Below are positions 8,404 to 16,408 of a stretch of 64,000 nucleotides of DNA, piece after piece. How positions within the stretch are numbered: the first letter of the stretch is position 1; every line of letters begins with the position of its first letter. The position numbers were made by a program, and so were the translations under genes. Under the pieces are notes generated by a model that made no database searches, was not told where the DNA came from, and saw nothing but the letters and a program-made list of their open reading frames with translations. The DNA lies in assembly GCF_012971725.1 (NCBI RefSeq), contig NZ_CP048833.1, positions 1,116,001 to 1,180,000 of the forward strand. The letters run 5' to 3'. The DNA is from Pseudomonas multiresinivorans (GTDB lineage Bacteria > Pseudomonadota > Gammaproteobacteria > Pseudomonadales > Pseudomonadaceae).

Positions 8404-10311
8404 ATGATCAGAAAGGCGCTCACCCCGCTGGCGGCTGCGTGCGCGATGGCCATTGCCGCACAGGCCTCCGCAGCCCCTTCGCCGTATTCCACCATGGTCG
8501 TCTTCGGCGACAGCCTGAGTGATTCCGGACAGTTCGCCGACGCCGGCGGCCCTGCCGGTGCCAGCACCCGCTTCACCAACCGCGTCGGCCCCACCTACCT
8601 GGACGGCAGCGGCGAGATTTTCGGCCCCACTGCGCCGATGATCCTGGGCGGCAAGCTGGGCATCAATGGCACCGACCTGAACCCCTCCACGTCGCTGGTC
8701 CCCGGCACCGTGGACGGCAACAACTGGGCGGTCGGCGGCTATCGCACCGACCAGATCTACGATTCCATCACCGCGCCCGATGGCTCTGTCGTCACCTCCG
8801 GCTCCAATAGCCGTACCCGTGACGGCTACCTGGTGAACAACCGCGCCGACCCGAACGCGCTGTATTACCTCACGGGCGGCGGCAACGACTTCCTCCAGTT
8901 CCGCATCACCGACGACCCCACGGCACGCGCCGCCGCTGGCCGACTGGTGGACAGCGTCGATGCGCTGCACAACGCCGGTGCGCGCTACATCATGGTCTGG
9001 CTGCTGCCTGACCTCGGTCAGACCCCGGCCACCAACGGCACCGTGCTGGAATCCTTCGGCACTCAGCTGTCGGGCATTTTCAACGAGGAGCTGGCCGCGC
9101 AGCTGGCCGCCTCCAATGCCAACGTCATTCCGCTGAACATCCCGGCGATGTTCAAGGAAGTTCTGGCCAACCCGGGCGCCTATGGCCTGGCCACCGACCA
9201 GAACCTGATCGGCACCTGCTTCAGCGGCAACAGCTGCTCCGAGAACGCGGTGTATGGCCGCCATGGCAGCAACCCCGATCCGACCAAGCTGATCTTCAAC
9301 GATGGCGTGCACCCGACCATCGCCGGCCAGAGCCTGATCGCCGACTACGCCTACTCGGTGCTCTCCGCCCCGTGGGAAGCGACCATGCTGCCGGAAATGG
9401 CCCTGGGCACGTACAACGCCTACCAGGACCAACTGCGCAGCCAGTGGCTGGCGGACTGGGAAAGCTGGCAGGGGGTGAACCAGTGGCGCGGCTTCGTCAG
9501 CGGCGGCGCGCAGCACCTGGACTACGACGACCAGGACAGCGCGGCCGACGGCTCCGGCTACGGCGCCAACCTGACCCTGGGCACCAGCTATCGTCTCGAC
9601 GACGCCTGGCGCGTCGGTGGCTCGCTGGGCTTCTACCGGCAGAAACTGGAGCTGGGTTCCGACGACTCCGACTACAAGCTCAACAGCTACCTGGGCAGCC
9701 TGTTCGTGCAGTTCCAGCAGAACCGCTGGTGGGCCGACGCCTCTGTCACTGGCGGCAAGCTCGACTTCGACGATGCCAACCGCAAGTTCACCATCATCAA
9801 CCACGAAGTCGAGGAGAAGGCCGACACCGACGGCAGCCTGCTGGCCTTCAGCGGTCGCCTGGGCTACGACATCGCCCAGGGCGGCGAGAACTGGCACCTG
9901 TCGCCCTTCGTCAGCGCCGACTGGGCGCGGGTGAAAGTGGACAGCTACGAAGAGGGTAGCGGCCGCTCCACCGCGCTGGCCTATGACGAGCAGAATCGCT
10001 ACTCCCGGCGCCTCGGCGTGGGCCTGCAGGGCAAGTTCGACGTATCGCCGCAGACTCAGTTGTTCGGTGAAGTCGCGGTAGAGCGGGAATATGCCGATGA
10101 CACCCAGAATGTCGGCATGAACTTCACCAGCCTGCCGGACATCGGCTTCAGCCTGCAGGGCTACACCCCGCAGAGCCACCTGCAGCGCGCCACCATTGGC
10201 GTCGCCCAGAAGCTGACCCCGGAGCTGACCCTGCGCGGCGGCTACAGCGCACACCGCAGCAGCGACGACCTGGCACAGGGGGTGAACCTGGCGCTGAGCC
10301 TGGACTTCTGA
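8404..10311 (+). CDS. estA: Autotransporter GDSL esterase EstA
   Basis: Outer-membrane esterase of 635 residues; in P. aeruginosa EstA affects rhamnolipid production, motility and biofilm. A signal peptide ends near AQASA (residue 23). The GDSL passenger follows: nucleophile in GDSLSDSG (Ser37, Ser14 of the mature form), GGGND (158-162), and the Asp-His pair in FNDGVHP (Asp300, His303). From about residue 350 the sequence becomes a type Va autotransporter beta-barrel with alternating aromatic strands, ending in the terminal Phe (LALSLDF) typical of outer-membrane insertion. The passenger stays attached to the barrel. GGAG sits upstream of the ATG and a strong terminator follows, so the gene is probably monocistronic. 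Confidence 0.96.
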   Translation: MIRKALTPLAAACAMAIAAQASAAPSPYSTMVVFGDSLSDSGQFADAGGPAGASTRFTNRVGPTYLDGSGEIFGPTAPMILGGKLGINGTDLNPSTSLVPGTVDGNNWAVGGYRTDQIYDSITAPDGSVVTSGSNSRTRDGYLVNNRADPNALYYLTGGGNDFLQFRITDDPTARAAAGRLVDSVDALHNAGARYIMVWLLPDLGQTPATNGTVLESFGTQLSGIFNEELAAQLAASNANVIPLNIPAMFKEVLANPGAYGLATDQNLIGTCFSGNSCSENAVYGRHGSNPDPTKLIFNDGVHPTIAGQSLIADYAYSVLSAPWEATMLPEMALGTYNAYQDQLRSQWLADWESWQGVNQWRGFVSGGAQHLDYDDQDSAADGSGYGANLTLGTSYRLDDAWRVGGSLGFYRQKLELGSDDSDYKLNSYLGSLFVQFQQNRWWADASVTGGKLDFDDANRKFTIINHEVEEKADTDGSLLAFSGRLGYDIAQGGENWHLSPFVSADWARVKVDSYEEGSGRSTALAYDEQNRYSRRLGVGLQGKFDVSPQTQLFGEVAVEREYADDTQNVGMNFTSLPDIGFSLQGYTPQSHLQRATIGVAQKLTPELTLRGGYSAHRSSDDLAQGVNLALSLDF

Positions 10312-10330
10312 TCGTCTGAGGTGAATGGGG

Positions 10331-10370
10331 CGGGGTGACGGGCGGATGCGGCCGTCACCCCGTTTTCTTT
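10331..10370 (+). terminator. Terminator of estA
   Basis: An 11-base perfect stem (CGGGGTGACGG / CCGTCACCCCG) with a ten-base loop is followed by TTTTCTTT. It starts 20 bases after the estA stop. Confidence 0.85.
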
Positions 10371-10541
10371 CCACCGGACTGCTTGCCGCGGCCGATGGTC
10401 GCGGCGCTTTCAGCCGCCGGGGAACTGCCCGTGACCGGCGGGCTCCAAGCAATCGGCGCGGCTCCCTGCGGGGAGGCGGCGCGACCGATTCCACGCTAGA
10501 ATGCGCCCTGATTTTTTCCATCTTCTCCCCTGGAGCCTTCC

Positions 10542-11555
10542 ATGTCCCGCGTTACCCTGAGCCGCTACCTGATCGAGCAGACCCGCAGTCACAACACCCC
10601 GGCCGACCTGCGTCACCTCGTGGAAGTGGTGGCCCGCGCGTGCAAGGAAATCAGCCACGCCGTCTCCAAGGGCGCGCTGGGTGGTGTGCTGGGCAGCATG
10701 GAAACCGAGAACGTGCAGGGCGAGGTGCAGAAGAAGCTCGACGTCCTCTCCAACGAAATCCTCCTGGAAGCCAACGAGTGGGCCGGCAACCTGGCCGGCA
10801 TGGCCTCCGAGGAAATGGACCACCCCTACCAGATTCCGGGCAAGTACCCGAAGGGCGCGTACCTGCTGGTCTTCGACCCGCTGGACGGCTCCTCCAACAT
10901 CGACGTCAACGTCTCGGTCGGCACCATCTTCTCCGTGCTGCGTTGCCCGCACGAGTACCTGAGCCAGAACGACAGCCTGCGTGAGGAAGCCTTCCTGCAG
11001 AAGGGCACCACCCAGGTCGCCGCCGGCTACGCCATCTACGGCCCGCAGACCATGCTGATCCTGACCCTGGGCAACGGCGTCAAGGGCTTCACCCTGGACC
11101 GCGAGCTGGGCAGCTTCGTGATGACCCACGACAACATCACCGTGCCGACCCAGACCGCCGAATTCGCCATCAACATGTCCAACCAGCGGCACTGGGAAGC
11201 CCCGGTGAAGCGCTACGTCGACGAGCTGCTGGCCGGCAAGGAAGGTCCGCTGGGCAAGAACTACAACATGCGCTGGATCGCCTCCATGGTGGCCGATGTG
11301 CACCGCATCCTGACCCGCGGCGGCGTGTTCATGTACCCGCGCGATTCCCGCGAGCCGGAGAAGCCCGGCAAGCTGCGCCTGATGTACGAAGCCAACCCGA
11401 TGTCCTTCATCATCGAGCAGGCCGGCGGCGCCGCCACCAACGGCCGCCAGCGCATCCTCGACATCCAGCCCGATAGCCTGCACCAGCGCGTCGCGGTGTT
11501 CCTCGGCTCGAAGGAAGAAGTCGAGCGCGCCACCGCCTACCACCAGGAAGGCTGA
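10542..11555 (+). CDS. fbp: Fructose-1,6-bisphosphatase class I
   Basis: Hydrolyses fructose-1,6-bisphosphate to fructose-6-phosphate, the committed gluconeogenic step, which pseudomonads need for growth on amino acids and organic acids. The product is 337 residues, the normal length. The metal site and phosphatase signature FDPLDGSSNIDVN lies at about residues 110-122, and the substrate-binding segment with MYPRDSREPEKPGKLRL at about 265-280. GGAG stands before the ATG (CCTGGAGCCTTCC). The stop overlaps the start of the DUF924 gene by one base (TGATG), so the two are co-translated. A likely -10 box, TAGAAT, lies at 10497-10502. Confidence 0.97.
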   Translation: MSRVTLSRYLIEQTRSHNTPADLRHLVEVVARACKEISHAVSKGALGGVLGSMETENVQGEVQKKLDVLSNEILLEANEWAGNLAGMASEEMDHPYQIPGKYPKGAYLLVFDPLDGSSNIDVNVSVGTIFSVLRCPHEYLSQNDSLREEAFLQKGTTQVAAGYAIYGPQTMLILTLGNGVKGFTLDRELGSFVMTHDNITVPTQTAEFAINMSNQRHWEAPVKRYVDELLAGKEGPLGKNYNMRWIASMVADVHRILTRGGVFMYPRDSREPEKPGKLRLMYEANPMSFIIEQAGGAATNGRQRILDIQPDSLHQRVAVFLGSKEEVERATAYHQEG

Positions 11556-12160
11556 TGACCACTACGCCCTGGCAGACCCTGCTCGACTGGTGGTTCGGCA
11601 ACTCGCTGGATGCCAACGAAGTCGCCGCCCAGCGCAATGCGCTGTGGTTCGGCAAGAGTGGCTGCCAGGACGTGGACTCGGAAAACCGTTTCGGCGGCCT
11701 GGTGCGCCAGGCCCTGGACGGCGGGCTGCAGGAGTGGGAGCGCGAGCCGCAGAGTTGGCTGGCGCTGATCCTGCTGCTGGACCAGCTGCCGCGGATGATC
11801 TTCCGAGATAGCCCGCGCGCCTACGTCGGTGACGCCCGCGCCCAGCAACTGGTGCGCCAGGGGCTGGCCGCCGGTTTCGACCGCCAGCTGCCGCGTATCG
11901 AGCGGGTGTTCGTCTACATCGTGCTGGAGCACGCCGAAGAGCTGGCCAGCCAGAACGAGGCGGTGCGCCTATACGAAGCACTGCAGGGCGAATCCAGCGA
12001 GAGCGAGAAGGTGCTGTTCGCCGGCTACCTCGCCTATGCGCGCAAACATCAGGTGGTGATCGACCGCTTCGGCCGCTTCCCGCACCGTAATCTCATCCTG
12101 GGCCGTGACTCGACGGCCGAAGAAGCGCAGTTCCTCACGGAACCTGGCTCACGTTTCTGA
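11555..12160 (+). CDS. DUF924 family protein
   Basis: 201 residues. The family-defining features are visible: a start around LLDWWFGNSLDANE, the tryptophan-rich LWFG, LILLLDQLPRMIFR at about residues 69-82, and HRNLILGRDSTAEEAQFL near the C-terminus. The protein is predicted soluble, helical and tetratricopeptide-like; its function is not established. The start is fixed by the TGATG overlap with the fbp stop, the spacing expected for coupled translation. No catalytic residues can be named. Confidence 0.88.
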   Translation: MTTTPWQTLLDWWFGNSLDANEVAAQRNALWFGKSGCQDVDSENRFGGLVRQALDGGLQEWEREPQSWLALILLLDQLPRMIFRDSPRAYVGDARAQQLVRQGLAAGFDRQLPRIERVFVYIVLEHAEELASQNEAVRLYEALQGESSESEKVLFAGYLAYARKHQVVIDRFGRFPHRNLILGRDSTAEEAQFLTEPGSRF

Positions 12161-12233
12161 CTCCAACCCGGCGGCCGAAACGGTCGCCCTGTGCCAAGCT
12201 TGTTGGCCTGCCCCCCAAACAATGGAGTTGTCG

Positions 12234-12488
12234 ATGTCTTTCCGCCGCCTCGCGCTCGTCGCGTTCTGTGTCGTTCTGGCCGCTTGCAGCAAAGTGAACC
12301 AGGAGAACTATTCCAAGATCAAAACCGGCATGAGCAAGGCCGAGGTGGAAAGCCTGCTCGGCAAGCCTGCCGAATGCTCTGGCGCACTGGGGGTTTCCAG
12401 CTGCACCTGGGGTGACGAGAAGGCTTTCATCAGCATCCAGTACGCTGGCGACAAAGTGCTGCTGTTCTCCGCCCAGGGCCTGAAGTAA
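12234..12488 (+). CDS. Small SmpA/BamE-like lipoprotein
   Basis: 84 residues. The ATG at 12234 is chosen because GGAG lies at 12224-12227; an in-frame ATG at 12222 would overlap that site. Signal and lipobox are VVLAAC, with lipidated Cys18. The following segment (YSKIKTGMSKAEVESLLGKP) is the short BamE/SmpA-type or DUF3862-type motif of outer-membrane lipoproteins. Two further cysteines (AECSG, SSCTW) could form a disulfide. The partner is unknown. The gene lies 37 bases before the lipocalin gene, so the two may be co-transcribed. Confidence 0.75.
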   Translation: MSFRRLALVAFCVVLAACSKVNQENYSKIKTGMSKAEVESLLGKPAECSGALGVSSCTWGDEKAFISIQYAGDKVLLFSAQGLK

Positions 12489-12525
12489 GCCCAGGGGGCG
12501 GGGCGGGCAGCCAAGGAGCAACGCA

Positions 12526-13080
12526 ATGCGTCGATCCCTTATCTGGCTGGCCTGCCTCGCCGCGTTGAGCGGTTGTGCCGGCTCCTCGCCGCAACCGCCG
12601 CAGACCGTGCAGGTCGACCTCAAGCGCTACGAGGGCACCTGGTACGAGCTGGCGCGCAAGCCGATGTTTTTCCAGCGCCACTGCGCGCAATCCGAAGCCC
12701 ACTACCAGTTGCAGGCTGACTCCAGCATCGCGGTAACCAATCGCTGCCTGACCACTGACGGCGAATGGGACCAGGCCAACGGCCGCGCCGAAGCGCAGGT
12801 GCCGGGCCGCACCGACAAGCTCTGGGTGCGTTTCGACAATACCTTCTCGAAGATTTTCCCCGGTATCGCCAAGGGCGACTATTGGGTGCTCTACGTCGAC
12901 GACGATTACCAGACCGCCCTGGTGGGCAACCCCAACCGTGAGTATCTCTGGCTGCTATCGCGCAAGCCGGTGGTGCCGGATGCGACGCGGGACAAGCTGC
13001 TGGAACTGGCCCACGCGCGGGGCTACCGGACGGATGACCTGATCTGGCGGGCGGCTGATTCGAGTTCGGCGGCTCCATGA
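12526..13080 (+). CDS. blc: Outer-membrane lipoprotein of the lipocalin family (Blc-like)
   Basis: 184 residues. The signal peptide has the lipobox LSGC (Cys17). The lipocalin GxW signature is in YEGTWYELARKP, and the rest has the beta-barrel pattern, including LWVRFDNTFSKIFPG and GDYWVLYVDDDYQTALVG (the second structurally conserved region). The family binds lysophospholipids or other lipids at the inner face of the outer membrane and is induced by envelope stress in E. coli. AAGGAG precedes the ATG. The ligand in this organism is unknown. Confidence 0.92.
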   Translation: MRRSLIWLACLAALSGCAGSSPQPPQTVQVDLKRYEGTWYELARKPMFFQRHCAQSEAHYQLQADSSIAVTNRCLTTDGEWDQANGRAEAQVPGRTDKLWVRFDNTFSKIFPGIAKGDYWVLYVDDDYQTALVGNPNREYLWLLSRKPVVPDATRDKLLELAHARGYRTDDLIWRAADSSSAAP

Positions 13081-13083
13081 ACC

Positions 13084-13110
13084 AACGCCCCTCGGGGGCG
13101 TTGTTGCTCT
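13084..13110 (+). terminator. Probable terminator after the lipocalin gene
   Basis: AACGCCCC / GGGGCGTT stem with loop TCG, directly after the stop and followed by a T-rich GTTGCTCTT. The U-tract is weak. The hutF transcript converges from the other side. Confidence 0.6.
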
Positions 13111-13112
13111 TC

Positions 13113-13178
13113 GTAGGAGCGAGCTTGCTCGCGAACCAACTTCGCAGCGGGGCTGTTCGCGAGCAAGCTCGCTCCTAC
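13113..13178. repeat. REP-like inverted repeat, GTAGGAGCGAGC family, copy 2
   Basis: Same arms as the copy at 2937-3015 with a shorter, different spacer. It sits between the convergent lipocalin and hutF genes. Confidence 0.85.
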
Positions 13179-13196
13179 AGGTCTGGTCCCTGGTTC

Positions 13197-13275
13197 GTAG
13201 GATGGGTGGAGCGGAGCGATACCCATGCTGTATGCGCACAAATCGATGGGTATCGCTGCGCTCCACCCATCCTAC
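13197..13275. repeat. Inverted repeat, GTAGGATGGGTGGAGC family, copy 1
   Basis: Arms GTAGGATGGGTGGAGC and its reverse complement enclose a second inverted segment (GCGATACCCAT / ATGGGTATCGC). A second copy of the same design is at 16252-16334. It abuts the 3' end of hutF (stop at 13285). Confidence 0.85.
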
Positions 13276-13284
13276 AAGGACCTC

Positions 13285-14649
13285 TCAGTCCAGGAGTTTG
13301 CGAAGCACATCGGCGAACTCGCGGGCGCTTTGCTCTTCAAGCGCATGCCGGCCGTCGCGCACGCGCCACTGCCCGGCGACCATCACATCGCGCACCTGGC
13401 GGTCTCCGCCGGCGAACAGCCAGCGGTTGAGGATCGCGTCACCACGGGCGGTCTGCAGGTAAGGGTCGTTTCCGTTGAGCACCAGCAGGTCGGCACGCTT
13501 GCCGACCGCCAGCTCGCCGGTGGGCTGGCCGAGGGCCTGGGCGCCGCCGCTGAGGGCGGCATCGAACAGGGTGCGGCCAACCATCGGCTGGTCCTTGCCG
13601 TAGAGGCGGTTGCGGCGCTGGTCGCGCAGGCGCTGGCCGTACTCCAGCCAGCGCAGTTCCTCGACCACGCTCAGCGATACATGGCTGTCCGAGCCGATGC
13701 CGAACCGGCCGTTCTGGGCGAGGTAGTCCACCGCCGGGAAGATGCCGTCGCCCAGGTTCGCCTCGGTGGTCAGGCAAAGCCCGGCGACCGCGCCGCTGCG
13801 GGCCATGACCGTGACTTCGTCGGCTTCGGCGTGGGTGGCGTGGACCAGGCACCAGCGCTCGTCCACCGCGACGTTTTCGTACAGCCACTGCAGCGGGCGG
13901 CGACCGCTCCAGCTCAGGCAGTCGTCGACTTCCTTCTGCTGCTCGGCGATGTGGATGTGCACCGGGCAGCCGGTGGAGTCGGCGCCCAGCACCTCGGCGA
14001 TCTGCTGCGGCGTTACCGCGCGCAGGGAGTGGAAGCACAGGCCGAGGCCTTGCTGCGGCTTGTCTGCCAGGAGCGTGCGCAGCCCGTCGATCAGCTTCAG
14101 GTAGCTATCCGTGCTGTTGATGAAGCGGCGCTGGCCTTCGCTCGGTACCTGTCCGCCGAAGCCGGCGTGGGAGTAGAGCACCGGCAGCAGCGTGAGGCCG
14201 ATGCCGGCATCCGCCGCGGCTTGGCTGACGCGCAGCGCCAGCTCCGCCGGGTTGGCATAGGGCTGGCCGTCGACGTCGTGGTGCACGTAATGGAATTCGG
14301 CGACACCGGTGTAACCGGCCTTGAGCATCTCGATGTACAGCTGGCGGGCGATCACCCCGACCTGCTCGGGCGACAGGCGGCCGACCAGGCGGTACATCAG
14401 GTCGCGCCAGGTCCAGAAGCTGTCGTTGGGATTGCCGGCAACTTCCGCCAGGCCCGCCATGGCGCGCTGGAAGGCGTGGGAGTGCAGGTTCGGCATGCCC
14501 GCCAGGACCGGCCCGGCGATGCGCTCGGCGCCTTCTGCGCTGGCGTCCGGGGTGATCGCGGTGAACAGGCCCGCGGCATCGATCTCGAAGCGGACGTTGC
14601 GCGCCCAGCCAGAAGGCAGCAGGGCGGTTTCGGCGAACAGAACGGACAT
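13285..14649 (-). CDS. hutF: Formimidoylglutamate deiminase HutF
   Basis: Converts N-formimidoyl-L-glutamate to N-formyl-L-glutamate and ammonia, the first half of the two-enzyme exit used by Pseudomonas (HutG does the second). The product is 454 residues, an amidohydrolase-superfamily TIM barrel. The first metal ligands are in GMPNLHSHAFQ (His56, His58); later ligands lie in HIHIAEQQKE and around GIGSDSHVS (the barrel Asp). The ATG at 14649 follows GAGGA and begins MSVLFAETALLPSGW. The frame stays open 99 codons upstream, but that part crosses the promoter. hutC is divergent, and a HutC operator lies 31-40 bases upstream. Confidence 0.95.
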   Translation of the reverse strand: MSVLFAETALLPSGWARNVRFEIDAAGLFTAITPDASAEGAERIAGPVLAGMPNLHSHAFQRAMAGLAEVAGNPNDSFWTWRDLMYRLVGRLSPEQVGVIARQLYIEMLKAGYTGVAEFHYVHHDVDGQPYANPAELALRVSQAAADAGIGLTLLPVLYSHAGFGGQVPSEGQRRFINSTDSYLKLIDGLRTLLADKPQQGLGLCFHSLRAVTPQQIAEVLGADSTGCPVHIHIAEQQKEVDDCLSWSGRRPLQWLYENVAVDERWCLVHATHAEADEVTVMARSGAVAGLCLTTEANLGDGIFPAVDYLAQNGRFGIGSDSHVSLSVVEELRWLEYGQRLRDQRRNRLYGKDQPMVGRTLFDAALSGGAQALGQPTGELAVGKRADLLVLNGNDPYLQTARGDAILNRWLFAGGDRQVRDVMVAGQWRVRDGRHALEEQSAREFADVLRKLLD

Positions 14650-14679
14650 GCGGGAGGTCCTCGCGGGTTTCTTGGAATT

Positions 14680-14689
14680 TGTATATACA
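14680..14689. promoter_or_regulatory. HutC operator at the hutF promoter
   Basis: TGTATATACA, a perfect palindrome with the TGTA-N2-TACA core that GntR-type HutC proteins bind. It lies in the hutF-hutC gap, 31 bases from hutF. A plausible sigma-70 pair for hutF overlaps it (TTTACG, 17 bases, TATATG on the minus strand). Unlike the hutH and hutU sites, no sigma-54 element is seen here. A weaker relative (CTTGTATGCAC) lies at 14747-14757, closer to hutC, and could serve autoregulation. Confidence 0.7.
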
Positions 14690-14839
14690 TATACAGACGT
14701 TTGCCGGGACCGTAAACTGCAAGGCAACCCGGCGGTCGTCAGAGGACTTGTATGCACGGGTCGAATCCGGTACATGCCGGAGTCAGACCGCAGTCGCCCT
14801 CCAAAGAAAGAACACCGTCGCCACGACAAGGAGTTTCCC

Positions 14840-15607
14840 GTGCCCGCATCGCCCACGCCTACCCCGCCCGCCGAGGGTTCGTCGCTCGCCGCGCAGATGG
14901 GGGAAATTCCCGCGCCGCTGTACGCTCGCGTCAAGCAGATGATCATCCAGCAGATCCAGTCCGGAACCTGGCCGCCGCATCACCGCGTGCCGTCCGAGGC
15001 GGAGCTGGTCGCCGAGCTGAGTGTCAGCCGCATGACCATCAACCGCGCACTGCGCGAGCTGACTGCCGACGGCCTGCTGGTGCGCATGCAGGGCGTCGGC
15101 ACCTTCGTCGCCGAGCCCAAGGGCCAGTCCGCGCTGTTCCAGGTGCAGAACATCGCCGAGGAAATCACCGCCCGCGGGCACAAGCATCACCTCGTGGTGA
15201 TCAGTCTGGTGGAAGAGCTGGCCAGCGCCGAGCGCGCGCTGGCGCTGGACGTGCGCGAGGGCCAGCGCATCTTCCACTCGGTGATCGTGCACTACGAGAA
15301 CGATATCCCGGTGCAGATCGAGGACCGCTACGTCAACGCGGCCGTGGCGCCGGACTACCTCAAGCAGGATTTCACCGGGCAGACGCCCTTCGCCTACCTC
15401 ACCCAGGTCGCCCCGCTGAGCGAGGGCGAGCACGTGGTCGAGGCGGTGCTGCCCAGCCCCGAGGAGTGCAAGCTGCTGTCCGTCGACCGCCATGAACCGT
15501 GCCTGCTGATCCGCCGGCGCACCTGGTCGGGACGCAATACCGTGACCAGCGCACGCCTGCTCTATCCGGGCTCGCGCTACCGCCTGGAAGGACGATTCAG
15601 TTCATGA
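14840..15607 (+). CDS. hutC: Histidine utilization repressor HutC (GntR family)
   Basis: Repressor of the hut genes; urocanate is the usual inducer. The product is 255 residues. The N-terminal winged helix-turn-helix spans about residues 28-95 (PLYARVKQMI, VPSEAELVAELSVSRMTINR, LVRMQGVGTFV). The C-terminal UTRA effector domain includes IFHSVIVHYENDIPVQIEDR and LLIRRRTWSG. The start is GTG at 14840, preceded by AAGGAG at the right spacing; the open frame upstream of it has no ribosome site. It overlaps hutD by four bases (ATGA). Sites matching HutC operators lie upstream of hutF, hutH and hutU in this window. Confidence 0.95.
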   Translation: MPASPTPTPPAEGSSLAAQMGEIPAPLYARVKQMIIQQIQSGTWPPHHRVPSEAELVAELSVSRMTINRALRELTADGLLVRMQGVGTFVAEPKGQSALFQVQNIAEEITARGHKHHLVVISLVEELASAERALALDVREGQRIFHSVIVHYENDIPVQIEDRYVNAAVAPDYLKQDFTGQTPFAYLTQVAPLSEGEHVVEAVLPSPEECKLLSVDRHEPCLLIRRRTWSGRNTVTSARLLYPGSRYRLEGRFSS

Positions 15608-16194
15608 GTGAAGTGCGAATTTTGCGCGCCGCCGACTACCCGGCGATGCCCTGGAAGAACGGCGCGGGCACGACCCGCGAGATCGTCCGCGATGCCGGCG
15701 ATGGCCTGGAAGGTTTCGGCTGGCGCGTGTCCATCGCCGATGTCGGCGCGCCCGGGCCGTTCTCCTCGTTCAGCGGCTACCAGCGTGTCATCAGCGTGCT
15801 GGAAGGCGAGGGTATGCGGCTGAAGGTCGACGGTTTCGATTCCCGCGAGCTGCGCGCCCTTGATGCCTTTGCCTTCGATGGCGCCAGTGCGGTGGAGTGC
15901 ACGCTGCTCGGCGGCGCGATCCGCGACTTCAACCTGATCTATTCGTCGGCTCGCTACCGGGCGCGACTGCAATGGCTGAAGGTGGATGGCGCGACGCATT
16001 TCTTCAGCAGTGCTTCCATGGTGCTGTTGTTCAGCGCGGGCGAGGGCATCCATGCCAGCCTGAACGGCGAGGCGGCCGGTGTGTTGGGCCTGCATGACAC
16101 ACTGATTGCCGAGAGCGATAGTGCGCTGCGGGAGTGGCGGTTCGCGGTGGCGGGCTGTGCGGACATCTGCGTAATCGAACTCGACCCACGCTGA
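15604..16194 (+). CDS. hutD: HutD/Ves family protein
   Basis: 196 residues of the cupin-like HutD (Ves) family. It is identified by RILRAADYPAMPWKNGAGTTREI at the N-terminus, GFGWRVSIADVGAPGPFSSF, and the HutC linkage. The biochemical role is unsettled; genetic work in P. fluorescens suggested it limits hut expression, perhaps by sensing urocanate or formylglutamate. The start is the ATG inside the hutC stop (ATGA). A strong terminator follows at once, so hutCD is a two-gene operon. Confidence 0.93.
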   Translation: MSEVRILRAADYPAMPWKNGAGTTREIVRDAGDGLEGFGWRVSIADVGAPGPFSSFSGYQRVISVLEGEGMRLKVDGFDSRELRALDAFAFDGASAVECTLLGGAIRDFNLIYSSARYRARLQWLKVDGATHFFSSASMVLLFSAGEGIHASLNGEAAGVLGLHDTLIAESDSALREWRFAVAGCADICVIELDPR

Positions 16195-16200
16195 ACGAGA

Positions 16201-16228
16201 AAAGGGCGCCTTCGAGGCGCCCTTTCCT
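16201..16228 (+). terminator. Terminator of hutCD
   Basis: Perfect 11-base stem AAAGGGCGCCT / AGGCGCCCTTT with loop TCG, starting six bases after the hutD stop and ending in a short T-tract. Confidence 0.85.
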
Positions 16229-16251
16229 ATCAGGGGGGCGGGATGCTGTGA

Positions 16252-16334
16252 GTAGGATGGCGTGGAGCGGAGCGATACCCATCAATTCCCGCGCGGCGAT
16301 CCGCATGGGTATCGCTCCGCTCCACCCATCCTAC
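16252..16334. repeat. Inverted repeat, GTAGGATGG..GGAGCGG family, copy 2
   Basis: Same arms and same inner inverted segment (GCGATACCCAT / ATGGGTATCGC) as 13197-13275, with a different centre. The two copies bracket the hutF-hutC-hutD block. Confidence 0.85.
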
Positions 16335-16408
16335 GGCCCTCAGGGTGAGGGCAATCCCGAGCGCAGATTCCACCTGTGGCGACGGAGCTCATACGCCCTG
16401 TATAGGTG

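Noticed and set aside
8371..10521. A 716-codon open frame antisense to estA
   Set aside because: Shadow of estA, covering its promoter and terminator; no recognisable motif.
14747..14760. Second full HutC operator before hutC
   Set aside because: CTTGTATGCACGGG keeps the left half only; noted as weak rather than listed.
14650..14946. N-terminal extension of HutF to 553 residues
   Set aside because: The extension would include the HutC operator and part of hutC; GAGGA precedes the ATG at 14649 and the family starts there.
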